Source: Mixta mediterraneensis (GTDB lineage: Bacteria > Pseudomonadota > Gammaproteobacteria > Enterobacterales > Enterobacteriaceae). From it: 64,000 nucleotides of DNA. This document shows, in pieces, positions 50,507 through 60,153 of the stretch (position 1 is the stretch's first letter; each line of letters begins with the position of its first letter). The notes under the pieces are model-generated. The model saw only the letters and a program-made list of their open reading frames with translations. It made no database searches and was not told the origin of the DNA. The stretch is from assembly GCF_014946725.1 (NCBI RefSeq), contig NZ_JACFXY010000003.1, forward strand, positions 1 to 64,000, in the 5' to 3' direction. Position numbers and translations under genes: made by a program.

Positions 50507-52666
50507 TCAGCCTGACGCCCCTAAAAGCATATTCGCCACCAGATACTTCTTCCCGTCCTCACCCTCTTCGGTATAAACACCCTGCAATTCCGGTGAGAAA
50601 CCTGGCAACAAATTGACACCCTCTTCCAGCGCAAGGAAATACCGTTGCACCGCCCCGCCCCATACTTCGCCGGGCACAACACACAGCACGCCTGGTGGAT
50701 AAGGCAGCGCGCCTTCGGCAGCAATGCGTCCTTCAGCGTTGGCAATTGGCACCAGCTCGACGTCGCCACGAATATAAGCCTGATGCGCATCCTGCGGATT
50801 AACGTTCACCTGCGGCAAGCCTTCCTCGCGGAACATCATGCGCTGCAAGCCTTTTACGTCATGACCCACATACAGATCATGCATCTCCTGACACAGACGG
50901 CGCAGTGTATATCCGGCATAGCGTTTACTGTTCTTGCGATAGATAGTCGGCAGTACTTCAGCCAGCGGTGCATCCTCTTTAACGTGTTGCTCAAACTGCG
51001 CAAGCATCGTCACCAGATGAGCCATCTTCTCTGGGCTTTCCGCTGGCGTCAGCAGAAACAGGATGGAATTGTGATCGCATTTTTCCGGCACAATGCCGTT
51101 TTCTCGCAGGTAGTTAGCCAGAATAGTCGCAGGAATACCGAAATCAGCATATTCCCCGCTCGCTGCATTAATACCCGGCGTAGTCAGTAGCAGCTTACAG
51201 GGATCGACCCGATATTGATCGCGATCGTAACCGGCAAAACCATGCCACTTTGCGCCTGGTTCGAAGCTGAAATAGCGCAGATCGCGGGCAATTTCTTCGG
51301 TCGGCGCGTCCTGCCACGCCTTACCTGCTACTGTTGCTGGCACGAAAGGCAGGATCATTTCGCAGCGTTCAAAAATCGCTTTACGTGCCTCAATTCCTGT
51401 GGTCACGCATGCTTCCCACATACGACGCCCCGCTTCGCCCTGATGCATCCTGGCGTTAATATCCAGCGCGGCAAACAGCGGATAAAACGGGCTGGTCGAA
51501 GCATGCAACATAAAAGCGTTATTCAGGCGCTTATGAGGACAAAAACGCTTCTGGCCGCGAATATGATTATCTTTTTTGTGAATTTGTGAGGTCTGAGAAA
51601 AACCCGCCAGTTGCTTATGCACTGACTGAGTAACAAAAATGCCGGGATCGTTTTCATTCAGATCCAGCGTCAATGGCGAGCAGCCTTCCATTAGCGGAAT
51701 AAACTGCTCGTAGCCCAGCCATGCCGAGTCAAACAGGATGTAGTCGCAAAGTTGACCGATACGATCCACCACCTGACGCGCGTTATATACCGTGCCGTCA
51801 TAGGTGCCGAGCTGGATAATCGCCAGTCGAAACGGGCGCGCGTCGGTGGCACGCTGGGGTGCCACTTTTTGAATTTGTTCGCGTAAGTAACTCTCATCAA
51901 AACAGTGCGCATCAATGCCGCCAATAAAGCCAAACGGATTGCGTGCTGCTTCCAGATAAACCGGGGTCGCACCAGCCTGAATCAGCGCACCATGATGGTT
52001 GGATTTGTGATTATTGCGATCAAACAGTACTAAATCGCCGCGCGTCAACAGCGCGTTGGTTACCACTTTATTGGCGCTGGACGTGCCATTCAGCACAAAG
52101 TAGGTTTTGTCGGCGTTGAATACTTTGGCTGCATATTTTTGTGCATCCTTCGCCGAACCTTCGTGAATCAGCAAATCGCCAAGCTTTACATCGGCGTTAC
52201 ACATGTCCGAACGAAAAACGTTTTCGCCATAAAAATCATAAAACTGCCGTCCTGCCGGATGTTTTTTGAAGAACGCACCGCCCTGATGTCCCGGACAAGC
52301 AAAAGTGCTGTTCTGCATATCGACATATTTAGTCAGGGTCTCGAAAAATGGCGGCAACAGCGCCGACTCATACGCCTGCGCAGCAGTCTCCAGCGCGGCC
52401 CAGCCTTCTGGCTCGCCGTTTAACTCGCCGGTTACGCCTGGCAGATGCAGCACCTCTTCTTCGAAAGCATTGGCGACAAAGACCGGCAAACCGAAGCCAG
52501 TGTGTCGCAACAACGCCAGCACGCCACTACGCGTATCGGCCAACGAGACGACCACAGCCGCCACGTCGGTAAAATCAGTATTATCCAGCGTCACCACGTC
52601 GCGCGCGGTGTTCAGGGTCAGGTTCGGCGCCACAGCGGCGCTGGCAGCAATTTTTAGTGGTGTCAT
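50507..52666 (-). CDS. speC: Ornithine decarboxylase SpeC
   Basis: 719-residue pyridoxal-phosphate (fold type I, prokaryotic) decarboxylase making putrescine from ornithine. Layout: receiver-like wing domain (about 1-105), PLP domain with SVHKQLAGFSQTSQIHKKDNH (Schiff-base Lys in SVHK, near 355) and the C-terminal domain ending in EGALPYPPGVLCVVPGEVWGGAVQRYFLALEEGVNLLPGF. Close to E. coli constitutive SpeC across its length. Neither E. coli neighbour is present; its 3' end abuts the tandem array. The long 5' region carries a large palindrome. Confidence 0.93.
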   Translation of the reverse strand: MTPLKIAASAAVAPNLTLNTARDVVTLDNTDFTDVAAVVVSLADTRSGVLALLRHTGFGLPVFVANAFEEEVLHLPGVTGELNGEPEGWAALETAAQAYESALLPPFFETLTKYVDMQNSTFACPGHQGGAFFKKHPAGRQFYDFYGENVFRSDMCNADVKLGDLLIHEGSAKDAQKYAAKVFNADKTYFVLNGTSSANKVVTNALLTRGDLVLFDRNNHKSNHHGALIQAGATPVYLEAARNPFGFIGGIDAHCFDESYLREQIQKVAPQRATDARPFRLAIIQLGTYDGTVYNARQVVDRIGQLCDYILFDSAWLGYEQFIPLMEGCSPLTLDLNENDPGIFVTQSVHKQLAGFSQTSQIHKKDNHIRGQKRFCPHKRLNNAFMLHASTSPFYPLFAALDINARMHQGEAGRRMWEACVTTGIEARKAIFERCEMILPFVPATVAGKAWQDAPTEEIARDLRYFSFEPGAKWHGFAGYDRDQYRVDPCKLLLTTPGINAASGEYADFGIPATILANYLRENGIVPEKCDHNSILFLLTPAESPEKMAHLVTMLAQFEQHVKEDAPLAEVLPTIYRKNSKRYAGYTLRRLCQEMHDLYVGHDVKGLQRMMFREEGLPQVNVNPQDAHQAYIRGDVELVPIANAEGRIAAEGALPYPPGVLCVVPGEVWGGAVQRYFLALEEGVNLLPGFSPELQGVYTEEGEDGKKYLVANMLLGASG

Positions 52667-53392
52667 AACACAAATCCCTAGCAGTCAGGGAGTGGGTGCC
52701 AGAGGCACAGCACTGGGGAAAATACCCCGGCGAATAACGTCATCTCGATATGCTGTAATCAAATTGCAAGGGATGGCAGGCGGATAAATGCCTGAAAACT
52801 TACCTGAGTCAGTGACCAGGATAAGCAGCGTAGCCAACGCACCTGCAACGCAACGTATGCGGTTACAGACTGATAGACATCAGTAAAGTCAGATGACATC
52901 TGTCTTTACGCATGTCCAACAGCGAGCGTCAGGCTGGCCTCACCGCATGGTGAGCGAGGAGTATGTCACTGGAATAATCGAGGAAAACTTGCGCCGTAGC
53001 GAACGGGAACAAGTGCGAATCAGCATTGTACCAGCCATGGCGGTGTCCTTTGTCATAGGGTGACGGGCGTCAAAAAACTGGCGGTTATGATGGCATCTTT
53101 TTTCGCTAGCGACAACCCAGCGCCGGTAATTAATCAGGCAAACCACAATAATCATAACTTACTGATAAATAAATAATTAATAATAATTACAACCTAAACA
53201 TTGCTTAACTATCCGTGTCTTATGCGGTTTTATGCAACTGACAAAGATGCCTTACAACCGGTATTACTCCCGGCTCCGTTCGTCAGAGCACGTCAGGAAA
53301 AGCGAAAAGGCCACCGACGGATACGACATCTACCGCATCGCCCAACAGAAGCGTAGACTTAATTCTTTCTTTCCCAACCTGCCGGAGGTTGC
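52667..53392. other. Long speC-acuI intergenic region
   Basis: 726 bases between divergent genes. Holds the 41-bp palindrome below, a GC-balanced speC leader (52667-53100) and an AT-rich centre (53110-53200) likely to contain the promoters. A 71-codon plus-strand frame at 53232-53447 overlaps acuI and looks spurious. No tRNA or small RNA recognised. Confidence 0.5.
52876..52916. promoter_or_regulatory. 41-bp palindrome upstream of speC
   Basis: Symmetric about base 52896: CAGATG/CATCTG, then one mismatch, GTAAAG/CTTTAC, two mismatched pairs, and GACAT/ATGTC. Seventeen of 20 pairs match. It lies 210 bases before the speC ATG, either an operator for a dimeric regulator or, in the speC leader RNA, a long hairpin. 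No known motif recognised. Confidence 0.6.
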
Positions 53393-54376
53393 ATGTTTAA
53401 GGCGCTGGTCATTGAAAATGACGAACAGGGTTACCGCTCGCTGCTGAAAGATCTCCCCGAATCACAACTGCCCGATCAGAACGTCACGCTCGACGTCAGC
53501 TATTCCACCCTCAATTACAAAGACGCCCTGGCGATCTGCAACAAAGGGCCTATCGTACGTCAATTCCCGATGGTGCCTGGCATTGACTTTGTCGGCCGCG
53601 TGGCATCAAGCCGCCATCCTGACTGGCAGCAAGGTGATGTGGCGCTGCTTACCGGCTGGGGGGTGGGTGAAAAACACTGGGGCGGTCTGGCGCAAAAAGC
53701 CAGCGTATCCGGCGACTGGCTGATTAAAGTCCCTGCCACGCTGAGTCCGCTGCAAACGATGGCGATCGGCACCGCTGGTTTTACCGCCATGTTGTGCGTG
53801 CTGGCGCTGGAAAAACAGGGGGTAACGCCAGAGCGCGGCCCGGTACTGGTCACCGGGGCCAGCGGCGGCGTCGGCAGTTTTAGTGTGAGCTTACTGGCTC
53901 GCCTTGGCTTTGATGTTATCGCTTCCAGCAGTCGCGCCAGTGATAAAGACTATTTGATCACTACACTCGGCGCATCGTCAGTTATCGACCGCGCCGGTTT
54001 AGCGGAACCGGGCAAACCGCTGGCTAAAGAGCGTTGGGCGGCGGCGATTGATAGCGTTGGCAGCCACACGTTAAGCAACGTGCTGGCCGCGACTCAGCAC
54101 GACGGTGTGGTCGCCGCCTGCGGCATGGCACAAGGGCTGGATCTGCCGACCAGCGTGGCGCCGTTTATTTTGCGGGGCGTGACGTTAACCGGCGTCGATA
54201 GCGCAATGTGTCCAAAACCGCTGCGCCAGCAGGCATGGCAACGTCTTGGCGAATTACTGGACACCACGCTGCTTAGCAAACTCACTCAGATCATCCCGCT
54301 GAGTGAGGCCAGACAAGGCGCTCAGGATCTACTGGATGGCCATGTTCGCGGCCGGTTAACCGTCGATTGCCGTTAA
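53393..54376 (+). CDS. acuI: Acrylyl-CoA reductase family protein AcuI (YhdH)
   Basis: 327-residue medium-chain dehydrogenase/reductase of the YhdH/AcuI subgroup; E. coli YhdH reduces acrylyl-CoA to propionyl-CoA with NADPH, a detoxification role. N-terminal GroES-like part (MVPGIDFVGRV), Rossmann motif TGASGGVGSFSVSLLA (about 152-167). No zinc-binding cysteines, as expected. The start follows GGAGG. Convergent with the MFS gene. Confidence 0.94.
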   Translation: MFKALVIENDEQGYRSLLKDLPESQLPDQNVTLDVSYSTLNYKDALAICNKGPIVRQFPMVPGIDFVGRVASSRHPDWQQGDVALLTGWGVGEKHWGGLAQKASVSGDWLIKVPATLSPLQTMAIGTAGFTAMLCVLALEKQGVTPERGPVLVTGASGGVGSFSVSLLARLGFDVIASSSRASDKDYLITTLGASSVIDRAGLAEPGKPLAKERWAAAIDSVGSHTLSNVLAATQHDGVVAACGMAQGLDLPTSVAPFILRGVTLTGVDSAMCPKPLRQQAWQRLGELLDTTLLSKLTQIIPLSEARQGAQDLLDGHVRGRLTVDCR

Positions 54377-54385
54377 TACTTTTCT

Positions 54386-54404
54386 GCTGCCCTGACCAGG
54401 CAGC
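54386..54404. terminator. Hairpin between convergent acuI and MFS genes
   Basis: GCTGCC (54386-54391) and GGCAGC (54399-54404) with a 7-base loop; TACTTTT lies upstream so it may also serve the minus strand. Confidence 0.45.
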
Positions 54405-54406
54405 GG

Positions 54407-55638
54407 TTAGTTCACCTCTTCGAGGTTAACGCCAGTCGCATTTGGCAGACACAGCACGGCAATAATCCCCACGCAGTAAGAGGCAATCGCCAGACTTCCC
54501 ATCGCATAGCCCAGATGAACCTGACTTGAAATTATCCCCACCAGCGCAGGCATGAGCGAGCCAAAGCCACGCCCGAAGCTGGCACAAAATCCTGCCCCGT
54601 TGCCGCGAATACGCGTTGGATAAAGTTCAGAAAAAGCCGGTGTCAAACCCGAAGCCAGGCCACCTTGTAATGCGCCGAGGAAAAAGCCTAACCCCAGCGT
54701 CATGTTCAGGCTGACGTTAGCAAACATATAGACACTAACAACCGCCATTTGACACAGCAGGAACAAAATAATTGTTTTCCAGCGGCCAAACTTATCGCTC
54801 AATCTGCCATAAAGAAACGGCCCCACCAGCGAACCTAAAATATTGATGGCTAAATATCCAGACATCGACACTACTGGCAAACCTAATTCCATACGCAGAT
54901 AAGTGGGCAGCCAGGTAATCATAATATACGCCCCACCAAATATGCCGCTGGCTAATAAAGTCGCCGTCACGGTAATCCGCCTGTGCTTAGCCTGAAATAT
55001 CTCCGTCACTTTCTTAGGCTGTTTATTTTGCTTTAGCTGAGAAAAAACGGCGGACTCAGGAACTAAACGACGGATGAACCACACCAGAATAGCCGGAATA
55101 ATGCCGATGAGGAAAAAAAGCTTCCAGGCGATTTGCTGTGGGAAAAAATTAAGCAGTACCGGCAGAACGGCTAATGAAATTGCGTAACCCAGCGCATAAC
55201 CACTTTGAATTGATGCGCCAACGCGGCCCCGATAACTGGCGCGGATCACTTCACTGATTAATACGCCACCGACGACCACTTCTCCGCCGTAGCCCAGCCC
55301 TTGTAGAAAACGAACAATCAGGAACTGCCAGAATTCGCCGCATACCGCCGTGAGCGCGGTAAAACATGCTACCCACAGCACCGTTAGCTGCATCACGCGG
55401 ATGCGGCCCAGGCGATCGGCCAGCATACCTGCACTCCAGCCACCTAAAGCGCTGCCAATTAAGGATGCCGACCCCAGGATACCCGCTTCTGATTTAGTGA
55501 GAATCGCCAGGCTTAATAATATTGGCATCACTAATGAATAGATGGTGCTATCCATCGAATCGAGGGTATATCCTCCCAGACAAGCCCACCAGGTTTTTTT
55601 TCATCCCCGTTAAGCTCACCGTACCATCCTGTTTTCAT
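54407..55638 (-). pseudogene. MFS transporter gene with a one-base deletion in an A-run near its start
   Basis: Major facilitator (sugar-acid/aromatic-acid:H+ symporter-like, about 12 helices; conserved GGWSAGMLADRLGRIRVM and PESAVF). The native start seems to be the ATG at 55638 after AGGTG, encoding MKTGWYGELNGDEKK; the frame is then lost in a run of eight A (plus-strand T run near 55597-55604). With one more A it would continue WWACLGGYTLDSMDSTIYSLVMP into the long frame (382 codons to 55555), giving about 410 residues. As written, only a start inside the first helix (55555) is available. Substrate unknown. Homopolymer slippage or a sequencing error are both possible. Confidence 0.75.
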
Positions 55639-55919
55639 TTTTCACCTGCCGTTATCTAAAAAAAGAAAAAACGCGCCACCCTTTTCAGGTAACGTCAATT
55701 ATTTATGGGAAACGCTTTAAATAATTAAAGTAAAAACAGGTTGGATGACAGAAATATCATGGTCTTTTGTGATCGCTGTCGCGCTGAAATAGTATGACAA
55801 ACATGGCATCTTCATATCTAAATAAATTAAAAAATAAAGATAATCATTAATATTTATTGAGTCATGATTTTTATTTATCTGGAATAGAATGCGCCTTAAA
55901 ATACAGCGCATTTTTATCA

Positions 55920-56411
55920 TCATGCTGTTTGAAGAAGTCTGGTTAACTCTGTTAACGCAAACAGTGCGCCTTGCTCCATGACCTGTTTTGGTTCGCCATT
56001 GAACTGGCGGCATTTGGCATGGGTTTCACCATTCGCCAGCGTCCAGCCAACCCAAATCGTCCCGGCTGGCGTGCCATCTGCACCGCCATCCGGGCCTGCA
56101 TAGCCGCTAATTGCCAGACTAACCGGCTCCGCAGAGCGCTGACAGGCACCCTGCGCCATCTCGCGAACCGTTTGTTCGCTGACGGCGGTATGCTGTTCAA
56201 TCGTCTCAGCATTCACGCCCAACAGATGTATTTTTGCCCTGTCACTGTAGGTTACAAAACCGCTGGTATAGAAATCACCGCTACTTTCAACCGCCGCCAG
56301 CGTCATGCTGATTAAACCAGCAGTACAGGATTCAGCGGTAGAGAGTCGGAGCCCCAAAGATAACAGACGTTTGCCCAGCGCTTCTGCCGCTTGATGTAGC
56401 GTATTCGCCAT
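55920..56411 (-). CDS. pncC: Nicotinamide-nucleotide amidohydrolase PncC (CinA C-terminal family)
   Basis: 163 residues. Deamidates NMN to nicotinate mononucleotide in NAD salvage. The CinA_C domain covers the whole protein, with STAESCTAGLI (24-34), YSDRAKIHLLGV and SGYAGPDGG (catalytic-loop). Short single-domain form as in E. coli PncC/YgaD. It lies alone between MFS and hmuV; 281 AT-rich bases after its stop hold no gene. Confidence 0.9.
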   Translation of the reverse strand: MANTLHQAAEALGKRLLSLGLRLSTAESCTAGLISMTLAAVESSGDFYTSGFVTYSDRAKIHLLGVNAETIEQHTAVSEQTVREMAQGACQRSAEPVSLAISGYAGPDGGADGTPAGTIWVGWTLANGETHAKCRQFNGEPKQVMEQGALFALTELTRLLQTA

Positions 56412-56497
56412 CTTTTTCTCCCTGTTTGTACACCCAGAGAATGAAGTATAGTTGAAAATAATCGGTTAAGGCATACGCTGAAGCGATGTTTTAAAAA

Positions 56498-57274
56498 TTA
56501 TACCCGTAGCTGGATAGAGGGACGCCCACTTTCAATATGCGGCGTTACCTGTAGCTCGGCCTGATACCAGCGCGTGAGCGTCGCTTCGGTCATGACCTGC
56601 TGCGGCGTACCCTTGGCAACCAGTTTACCCTGATGCAACAACAGAATGCGATCAGCCCACAGCGAGGCCAGATTAAGATCGTGCAGCACGGTACAGACGC
56701 TGAAATCTCCTTTGCGCGTTAGCTTGTGCAGTAATCGTAGCGTTTGCTGTTGCCAGAACAGATCTAACGCCGAGGTTGGTTCATCCAGAAACAGCCAGCC
56801 ATGCGGTGCGCCATCCTGCCATAGCTGGGCGAGTACGCGCGCCAACTGTACCCGCTGCTGCTCTCCGCCAGAAAGTTGCCGATAGTCGCGCTGAGCCAAC
56901 GCGGCACAACCGGTTAACGTCATTACCTCATCAACAATCGCAGCCGATTGCATGGACGGCCAGGGCGCGCGGCCCATCGCCACGACAGATTGTGCAGACT
57001 GTGGAAAAGTTATGGTATTTTGCTGGCGCATTACCGCACGCCGCCGTGCCAGCTGCTCACGCGGCCAGTTATGGAGAGGACGATCACCAAGCCGGCACTC
57101 ACCGCGATCCGGCGTCAGAAAACCGGTCAACATGCGTAGCAAGGTGGATTTTCCCGCGCCGTTAGGCCCAATCAACGCCACCATCTCGCCCGCTTCGAGT
57201 GACAGATCAAGGTGATCAATCAGCGTTCGCGTGCCACGTGCAAAATGCAGTCCGTGCGCCTGTAACTGTTCCAT
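56498..57274 (-). CDS. hmuV: Hemin ABC transporter ATPase HmuV
   Basis: 258 residues from [15 protein letters not shown]. Walker [10 protein letters not shown] near 35-43, signature LSGGEQQRV near 144, Walker [12 protein letters not shown] near 167. Energises hemin import by HmuU. The ATG at 57274 shares a base with the hmuU TAA (TAATG), so an upstream in-frame start at 57319 is not needed. Last gene of the operon. Confidence 0.94.
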   Translation of the reverse strand: MEQLQAHGLHFARGTRTLIDHLDLSLEAGEMVALIGPNGAGKSTLLRMLTGFLTPDRGECRLGDRPLHNWPREQLARRRAVMRQQNTITFPQSAQSVVAMGRAPWPSMQSAAIVDEVMTLTGCAALAQRDYRQLSGGEQQRVQLARVLAQLWQDGAPHGWLFLDEPTSALDLFWQQQTLRLLHKLTRKGDFSVCTVLHDLNLASLWADRILLLHQGKLVAKGTPQQVMTEATLTRWYQAELQVTPHIESGRPSIQLRV

Positions 57275-58263
57275 TATTCCATTCCTCGCTGCTGACGCAG
57301 GATCAGCCAGAGAAACCACGGACCGCCAATCAGGCTGGTCAGCAATCCCACCGGCATTTCTGCCGGAATCACTACCGTTCGCGCCAGCGTGTCCGCCAGC
57401 AGCAATAAAATGGCTCCCGCCAGCGCCGACCCCGGCAGCAACCAGCGATGATCGCTGCCAAGGCAGAAACGCATCACATGGGGCACCACTAAGCCAACGA
57501 AACCAATAATGCCGCTCACCGATACGGCGGCACCCACCAGCAAGGCGCTGAGCACCAGCAGCTGACGTTGCGTGCGTTTAACGTCAATACCCATATAATG
57601 CGCATCCTCCTCACCCAGCTGCAGCAGATTGAGATGACGCACGCGGGTCTGCAACAGCAGCAACGTCGGCACGATCAGCAATGCACAAACCAGTAACGAT
57701 GGCCATTGCGCCTGACTTAAACTGCCCATGCCCCACAGTGACAGCTGGCGCAGCTGCTGATCGTTACTCAGCCACGACAGCACACCAACCGCCGCGCCAC
57801 ATAAGGCATTTATCGCAATACCAACCAGCAGTAGTCGCGGCAAGTTACCGCGTGCCAGGCGGCTAAAGCTGAAGATCAACAGCGTCACTATCAGGCTGCC
57901 AGTAAAAGCTGCGATCATCGGCAACCACAGCGCCAGTACCGCTGGCAGCGCCAGCGGCATCACGATGGCAATGGCTACCGCTAAACCTGCACCGCTACTA
58001 ATGCCAAGCAGCCCAGGGTCGGCCAACGGATTACGAAACAGCCCCTGCATCACCGCGCCCGATACCGCCAGCGCCATACCCAGCAGCACTGCCAGCAGCA
58101 CGCGAGGCAGGCGGATATTCAGCCAGATTTGCCAACTCATATCGCTTAGCGGCATCTGCCACAGGGCACGCAGCGACAGTGACATGGCGCCGAGATTCGC
58201 CGCCAGCCCCATCGCCACGAACATGCCGATCAGCATGACCAGCAGCCAACGAAGATTAATCAT
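57274..58263 (-). CDS. hmuU: Hemin ABC permease HmuU
   Basis: 329 residues from [16 protein letters not shown]; FecCD/BtuC-family with about ten helices. [42 protein letters not shown] segment present (here [10 protein letters not shown] and [12 protein letters not shown]). Starts within the end of hmuT (8-base overlap). Intact. Confidence 0.94.
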   Translation of the reverse strand: MINLRWLLVMLIGMFVAMGLAANLGAMSLSLRALWQMPLSDMSWQIWLNIRLPRVLLAVLLGMALAVSGAVMQGLFRNPLADPGLLGISSGAGLAVAIAIVMPLALPAVLALWLPMIAAFTGSLIVTLLIFSFSRLARGNLPRLLLVGIAINALCGAAVGVLSWLSNDQQLRQLSLWGMGSLSQAQWPSLLVCALLIVPTLLLLQTRVRHLNLLQLGEEDAHYMGIDVKRTQRQLLVLSALLVGAAVSVSGIIGFVGLVVPHVMRFCLGSDHRWLLPGSALAGAILLLLADTLARTVVIPAEMPVGLLTSLIGGPWFLWLILRQQRGME

Positions 58264-59074
58264 GCTGGAGGGATTCCGCCGCCTGTCGAAGTTTAACGAT
58301 AGCCTGCGGCGTATCCAGGCCAAAACCCAGCAGCGCTATAGTATCAATCACCAGCAGATTGTGATGCTGACCGGCGGGTGTCAATGCCAGCCCTGGCAAC
58401 TGCCACAGCTTGTCTTTACTGCCGAGCGCCTTCAGGCCGTCATCACCGATCACCACTAAATCAGGCGCCGCAGCAACCACTCCTTCCTGGGACAGCGCCT
58501 GATAATGCGGTATGGATGCCATGGCATTCACCAGTCCAGCGCTGCGAATTGCGCCGTCAGCGGCTGTTTGCCTGCCCGCCGCCAGTGACTTCATGCCGCT
58601 ATTCGCCATAATAAACAGCACGTTAACCGGCAATTTTTGCTGTGGCAGTTGCGCCAGCTGCTTTTCAATCTGCGCGTCTAACGTTTTCGCCTGCGCTTCA
58701 CGGTTCAGCGCCTTGCCGATGGTAGCGATCTTTTTCGGGATAGCCTGTAGACTATTTTCGCCCGTCACCTCCACCACTTTTACCCCCGCCTGCTCGATCT
58801 GCTGCAACACCAGCGAAGGTTTCGCCAGCTCGCTGCTTATCACCAGCGTCGGTTTGAGCGCCAGAATGCCTTCAGCGTTAAGCTGACGCATATAGCCAAT
58901 ATCCGGCAAGGCGTTGGCTTGCGCCGGATGTTGGCTGGTGCTGTCGCGCGCCACCAGATTTTGCTGGGCATCCAGCGCATAAATGATTTGCGTAACATCG
59001 CCACCAATCGATACCACACGTTCAGTCGCAAAGGCTGGCAGCGCCATCAGCATCATCAATAACAGCGATTTCAT
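58256..59074 (-). CDS. hmuT: Periplasmic hemin-binding protein HmuT
   Basis: 272 residues: signal peptide (MKSLLLMMLMALPAFA), then a class III binding fold with RVVSIGGDVTQIIYAL and the heme-ligand region near DSTSQHPAQANALPDIGYMRQL. Delivers hemin to HmuUV. Overlaps hmuS by four bases. Confidence 0.93.
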   Translation of the reverse strand: MKSLLLMMLMALPAFATERVVSIGGDVTQIIYALDAQQNLVARDSTSQHPAQANALPDIGYMRQLNAEGILALKPTLVISSELAKPSLVLQQIEQAGVKVVEVTGENSLQAIPKKIATIGKALNREAQAKTLDAQIEKQLAQLPQQKLPVNVLFIMANSGMKSLAAGRQTAADGAIRSAGLVNAMASIPHYQALSQEGVVAAAPDLVVIGDDGLKALGSKDKLWQLPGLALTPAGQHHNLLVIDTIALLGFGLDTPQAIVKLRQAAESLQHD

Positions 59075-60102
59075 GCCGCTGCTCCTGCCGTGTTGAGCGT
59101 CATTAGCTGCTCGCGCCAGCGTGCTTGCTCTGGCGTTCCTTCGCTGCGTTGACCATAAAGCTGCGCGATTTGCGTGCCATCGGCAGCAAACAGTTCCAGG
59201 CTGGTAACGAAGCCATCGCCGCTGGGTTTACGCGTTACCCAGCTTTCGCTGATGTGATTTTCCATTAAATGCAGGGTGAATTGCGGATTGAAGATGTTGA
59301 TCCAGTTTTCCATCGGCATAAGTTTCTGCACCGTGCCAGTAAAAATTTGGGTACAGCCGCGGTTGCCGACAAAAGTCATGATTTCGTTGCCATCTTGCAG
59401 TGCCAGGTTCAGCACTTTTGCCAGCGCATCATTACTGACCTGCCAGGCCAGATCGGCATCCGCCACGCGAAAAGCCTGCTGGCGAGAAATGTTGTGGCGC
59501 TTTAATAAGCCAAAAAACTGATGTACATCGGTCATTGCTCGCCATTCGCTGACAACCGCGGCTGCGTCGATATTGTTGCTCAACTCAGCCGCAGTAACAG
59601 GCTGTACGCTGATCGGCGCGGCATTAGCCTGAGTAAATTCGGCAATCAGTGCCTGCCAGGACGCTTTATCGGTGGTTTCGGTGAGATAGATTTTCAGCAC
59701 CGCATCACCATGGCGATCAAAGATTTGTATACTCTGGCGCTTGCCGCGCGTGGTTTGTTCATGCAGAGCAAAGGCGCTGTGCCATTGCGATAGAAACAGA
59801 CGCAAATCGAGCGCGCGTGGATTCAGCACCAGCCCACCATGACCGCCTAAACGCAGGTTTTTATATTCGCCATGCTGTTCATGTATCGCATAGGCGTTGC
59901 GGGTGATGCTCATGGTTTCGCCGACCGCTTCCAGCGCCGCCAGTAGCGCTGGAAAATCGGTTTTCAGGGCCTGCGCATCCTGCCCGATACGCGCTTCGCA
60001 CAGCTGTGCTTCGCTCATACCCATCAGCGCCGCCAGATCGCGCGCATACTTTTTCGGTTGTTCGCCCTTCAATGCCAAATAATGTTGGTAGATCGCATTC
60101 AT
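59071..60102 (-). CDS. hmuS: Hemin-degrading/handling factor HmuS
   Basis: 343 residues with the two duplicated HemS/ChuX halves (about 1-165 and 180-343). Cytosolic heme chaperone/degrading enzyme of hmu/chu/shu systems. Conserved LRLGGHGGLVLNPRALDLRLF with the heme-ligand region and KLMPMENWINIFNPQFTLHLM. Between hmuR and hmuT; a hairpin separates it from hmuR. Confidence 0.94.
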   Translation of the reverse strand: MNAIYQHYLALKGEQPKKYARDLAALMGMSEAQLCEARIGQDAQALKTDFPALLAALEAVGETMSITRNAYAIHEQHGEYKNLRLGGHGGLVLNPRALDLRLFLSQWHSAFALHEQTTRGKRQSIQIFDRHGDAVLKIYLTETTDKASWQALIAEFTQANAAPISVQPVTAAELSNNIDAAAVVSEWRAMTDVHQFFGLLKRHNISRQQAFRVADADLAWQVSNDALAKVLNLALQDGNEIMTFVGNRGCTQIFTGTVQKLMPMENWINIFNPQFTLHLMENHISESWVTRKPSGDGFVTSLELFAADGTQIAQLYGQRSEGTPEQARWREQLMTLNTAGAAA

Positions 60103-60124
60103 TACGCTTTGCTCCCATGAAGAT

Positions 60125-60144
60125 GCCCTGCACTGCCGCAGGGC
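60125..60144 (-). terminator. Hairpin between hmuR and hmuS
   Basis: GCCCTGC (60125-60131) and GCAGGGC (60138-60144) with a 6-base loop, no T-run. It may reduce hmuSTUV transcription relative to the receptor. Confidence 0.5.
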
Positions 60145-60153
60145 TTGCTATTA

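Noticed and set aside
53232..53447. 71-codon frame before acuI
   Set aside because: Runs into acuI in another frame and lacks a good ribosome site and family features.
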